Below are positions 61,614 to 64,000 of a stretch of DNA of 64,000 nucleotides, piece by piece. The notes below the pieces were generated by a model. The model was not told where the DNA came from and ran no database searches. It saw only the letters and a list, made by a program, of their open reading frames with translations. Source of the DNA: JAFDZV01 sp035549015 (GTDB lineage: Bacteria; Bacteroidota; Ignavibacteria; OLB7); contig DASZRW010000107.1 of assembly GCA_035549015.1 (NCBI GenBank), forward strand, positions 90,082-154,081, in the 5' to 3' direction. The translations under genes and the position numbers were made by a program. How positions within the stretch are numbered: the stretch's first letter is position 1; each line of letters opens with the position of its first letter.

Positions 61614-63305
61614 ATGGCTGCAATCGGCACTCGCTCCAGATTTCGTTTCCTTCCCAGACTCGCCTTCGCGTGTACGCTCCTGCTGGCGCCGGTACTGCTC
61701 CGCGCGCAGGGGGATACCATCATACCCGCTCCCAACGCACGCGAGCTCCGCATCGTCTGGCAGGTGGCAGGAAACATCGCCGGCGGCTCAGATGTCGGCG
61801 CTGGCGTCGGCTCTCTCGGCGACATCTTCGGAACCGGACGCAGCGCATGGGCCGTCAACTTCGGTGGAGCAGAGCGATGGAAGGTCTACCGCTTCGATGG
61901 CGGACGCATCGATACGGTGCTGACACCGGTTGTAAGCCTCGGCAACTACGGCCCCATACCCGCATACCCTGTCGTCGGCGACTTCTGGGGAACAGGACAC
62001 AGAGCCATCGGGTTCGGCGGGCGAAGCCGGGACACAGCCAACAACAAATTGAAGTACTACTACGAGCTGCACATCTACCGGACGGACTCCAACCGGATCG
62101 CCGATACCGAGGCCGCCATCCTCAACACGCGCCGGATGAACCCGCCGCGTCAGACGGGCGAGCCAGGCGCCGTTCTCACTGCGGACCTCAATGGCGACGG
62201 CGCCGATGAGCTCCTCGTGCTTCATTCCTCACTGCGCCTGGACACCGGGCTGGTGGACCATTCCGAGATCTGGGTCTACCGTGGAGGATCGGCCTTCCAG
62301 GTGGACTCCCCCACGGTCATCCTCACCTGCCCCCTCAGCAATATTGCCGGACCCCGAGTAACCTTTGCAACCGGTGACTTCGACGGCGACGGGCATCGCG
62401 ATATCGCTCTTGCACGCAGCGCTCATGACACGCTCAACTATCTCCTCTTCTTCTGGGGAAGCGATGATCTCACGAACCTCCTTCATGAGGATCATCAACG
62501 CCTGATCCGTCTCGCCAGCGACTACCCCGATGCACGGTGGGAGGTTACCTCCCTCGACTGCGACGGCGATCGCATCACCGATCTCGCCATCGACCGCGGA
62601 TGGGACCAGGCAACGCGCCAGGGTGTCTATCTCTTCCGATCCGGGTCCGGACGAAACGCACGCTCCAGAAGCTTCCGCATGGACGATGCAGACCAGTGGT
62701 TCAAGGGTTCCATCGCCCATCACAGCGGCGGTTTCATCAACGACTCGGCTGGCAGGTTCGAGGCGCTCTGCATCATGCAGTTCGGATTCGACCAGAGCGT
62801 CCCCTCCCACTCCTATTTCCTCTCCGGAGGAAGCAACGGCCCCGACCATTCCTACGAGGCCTATACCAACTATGCCTTTCCGCAGGAACGTTCTGCCGGC
62901 GATGTCGACGGCGACGGATGGCCCGACTATATCTGCGGTGACTATCGGTACGGAGGCTTCAACTCCGGACTCGCCGTGATCTACGCCGGCGGCCCCTACA
63001 TCCCTGGACCCGATGTCGCTGGCGTCGACCCCGTCGCCGGCGAGGGACATGCGCAGGCAGTCGCTCTCTGGCCTAACCCCGTGCGCGACATGCTCCACAT
63101 CGCCTGGAGAGGCGATCTGCTCCACATGCCTGCACGATTCTCCGTTCACGACATGCTTGGCCGCCAGGTCGCGCACGGTGATGTTCGCCCCTCACTCGGC
63201 GAAGCACTCTGGGATTGTTCCACCGTTCCCGCCGGTGTCTACATCCTCAGCATCCATGATGCCCATGGTACTCTGCTGGCATCCGCTCGTGTGATCCGGG
63301 TATAG
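61614..63305 (+). CDS. Secreted FG-GAP repeat protein with T9SS sorting domain
   Basis: The product is 563 residues. The signal peptide is about 1-32 (ACTLLLAPVLLRAQG). The body is an integrin-like beta-propeller with several calcium-binding DxDxDG loops: ADLNGDGADELL, GDFDGDGHRDIAL, LDCDGDRITDLAI and GDVDGDGWPDYICGDY. The C-terminal sorting domain (ALWPNPVRDMLHIAWR, VHDMLGRQVAHG, VPAGVYILSIHD, ASARVIRV) directs type IX secretion. It is likely a surface adhesion or structural protein; no enzyme motif is seen. Confidence 0.88.
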   Translation: MAAIGTRSRFRFLPRLAFACTLLLAPVLLRAQGDTIIPAPNARELRIVWQVAGNIAGGSDVGAGVGSLGDIFGTGRSAWAVNFGGAERWKVYRFDGGRIDTVLTPVVSLGNYGPIPAYPVVGDFWGTGHRAIGFGGRSRDTANNKLKYYYELHIYRTDSNRIADTEAAILNTRRMNPPRQTGEPGAVLTADLNGDGADELLVLHSSLRLDTGLVDHSEIWVYRGGSAFQVDSPTVILTCPLSNIAGPRVTFATGDFDGDGHRDIALARSAHDTLNYLLFFWGSDDLTNLLHEDHQRLIRLASDYPDARWEVTSLDCDGDRITDLAIDRGWDQATRQGVYLFRSGSGRNARSRSFRMDDADQWFKGSIAHHSGGFINDSAGRFEALCIMQFGFDQSVPSHSYFLSGGSNGPDHSYEAYTNYAFPQERSAGDVDGDGWPDYICGDYRYGGFNSGLAVIYAGGPYIPGPDVAGVDPVAGEGHAQAVALWPNPVRDMLHIAWRGDLLHMPARFSVHDMLGRQVAHGDVRPSLGEALWDCSTVPAGVYILSIHDAHGTLLASARVIRV

Positions 63306-63450
63306 CACCAGCTCGCCCAGGGCTCTTCTCCGGTTCTCTTCCCAATTCCTTCAATCCGCTAACGCATTTCCGATGTGATGGCGAAGGGCTGCATGGTGCG
63401 CCCTTCATCACCACCGGTTTCCTATTCCCCAATTCAAACCAGGAGGTAGT

Positions 63451-63868
63451 ATGCCACGTCCCTCGCGCTGGCAGCAATCCGCACGCTCATTCCGGATGGC
63501 TGCGCTTGCACTGCTTGTTCTCGCGTGCGTTGCGCACGCACAGATGCCACTGACCGATAGCCCCGTTCCCCGCCGCGCGGCCTATGGCTTCGGGCTGGAC
63601 GAATTCGAGATCGGCGGCGTTGTCGCAACGCGCCCGCCGGCCCCGAACGGCTACGGAACCATCTGGGACTTCCTTCGCTCCATCGGAGTGAACGTGGTGG
63701 AAATCCGCTCCACCAACTGGACGGATATCGACGCCATTATCGACGCGGCAGATCCCGCACGCAACGAGCGGGTGATGCCGAACATGCCCCCGATCGATCG
63801 CGGCGGAAACGGCCGCGAAGCGGTGTTCTACCCGTTCGATTCCGCACAGAGTGGCCTGCCCCCGCTAT
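63451..63868 (+). pseudogene. Secreted protein, truncated by an IS3-family element
   Basis: From the ATG at 63451 (AGGAGG upstream) comes a signal peptide (MAALALLVLACVAHAQMPL), then RRAAYGFGLDEFEIGGVVATRPPAPNGYGTIWDFLRSIGVNVVEIRSTNW and IDRGGNGREAVFYPFDSAQSG. The frame then enters insertion-sequence DNA and stops at 63879. The intact gene would continue beyond the element. Export is clear, function unknown. Confidence 0.75.
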
Positions 63869-64000
63869 TGTGGACATAATTTGATGGAAGAAAATACCTG
63901 CTCAAATTCGACGGGACTGCGATAGTCGAGCGTCGAGTGCAGGCGCTCGCGGTTGTAAAATGCCTCGATGTAGTCGAAGATGCTTCGCCGCGCATCGTCG
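63865..64000 (-). CDS. IS3-family transposase (OrfB), C-terminal 44 residues, partial
   Basis: The bottom strand from the window edge encodes DDARRSIFDYIEAFYNRER, then LHSTLDYRSPVEFEQVF and SSIKLCPQ, stopping at 63865-63867. This is the standard C-terminus of IS3-family DDE transposases, with the YNxxRxHSxLxYxSPxxFE motif. The element's end is near 63869, where TGTGGACATAATTTGATG resembles an IS3-type terminus. The remainder lies outside the window. Confidence 0.92.
   Translation of the reverse strand, partial: DDARRSIFDYIEAFYNRERLHSTLDYRSPVEFEQVFSSIKLCPQ

Overview
The window looks like a GC-rich chromosome of the Bacteroidota/Chlorobi (FCB) branch. At least five secreted proteins carry type IX secretion (T9SS) C-terminal sorting domains, several genes lack a clear Shine-Dalgarno, and there are no Proteobacterial landmarks. 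An Ignavibacteria/Kapabacteria-like host is my inference from high GC combined with T9SS cargo. The core is a complete-looking, roughly 31.5-kb transposable (Mu-type) prophage with siphovirus-like tail genes, and its exact ends can be read from the sequence.

Left host flank (1-10080): a T9SS cargo protein, a Cys-rich secreted protein, a DUF58/VWA protein next to a small membrane protein, an enoyl-CoA hydratase, a secreted glucose/sorbosone-dehydrogenase-like beta-propeller, a strong bidirectional terminator, a secreted two-component-regulator-type propeller protein and a conserved hypothetical protein. The flank ends in the first codons of a large ATPase regulator gene (from 9992).

Prophage (10081-41542): both ends carry the same terminal sequence, TGTAGGTTA(A/T)CAAA, in inverted orientation. 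They are flanked by a direct ATAT, and each has a second copy of the same motif about 65-70 bp inside. A leftward S24-like repressor faces a rightward Ner-like protein, a Mu-A-like DDE transposase and a string of small early genes, including DnaA-C-like, ParB-like and MazG-like proteins. No Mu-B ATPase was found. Packaging and portal genes (small and large terminase, DUF935 portal, virion-morphogenesis, collagen-like fibre) form a leftward block at 19368-25219. Scaffold, capsid, lysis, tail tube, chaperones, a 1950-residue tape measure, distal tail and fibre genes run rightward (25390-41177). Three phage genes show apparent single-base frameshifts (terL, a gp37-like gene and the endolysin).

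The prophage splits a host regulator gene after codon 29. Joining 9992-10080 to 41547-44766 restores one frame with an FVGR motif followed by the Walker A ATPase. The gene faces a second protein of the same kind (ATPase plus C-terminal winged-helix/BTAD-like) at 44851-48642.

Right host flank: a response regulator/histidine kinase pair, ruvA, a membrane acyltransferase-like protein, a lipoprotein, nanE overlapping an enoyl-ACP-reductase-like SDR, two PlsC-type acyltransferases, a T9SS SGNH/sialate-esterase-like protein, a T9SS FG-GAP protein, and a secreted protein cut off by an IS3-family element that runs off the right edge.
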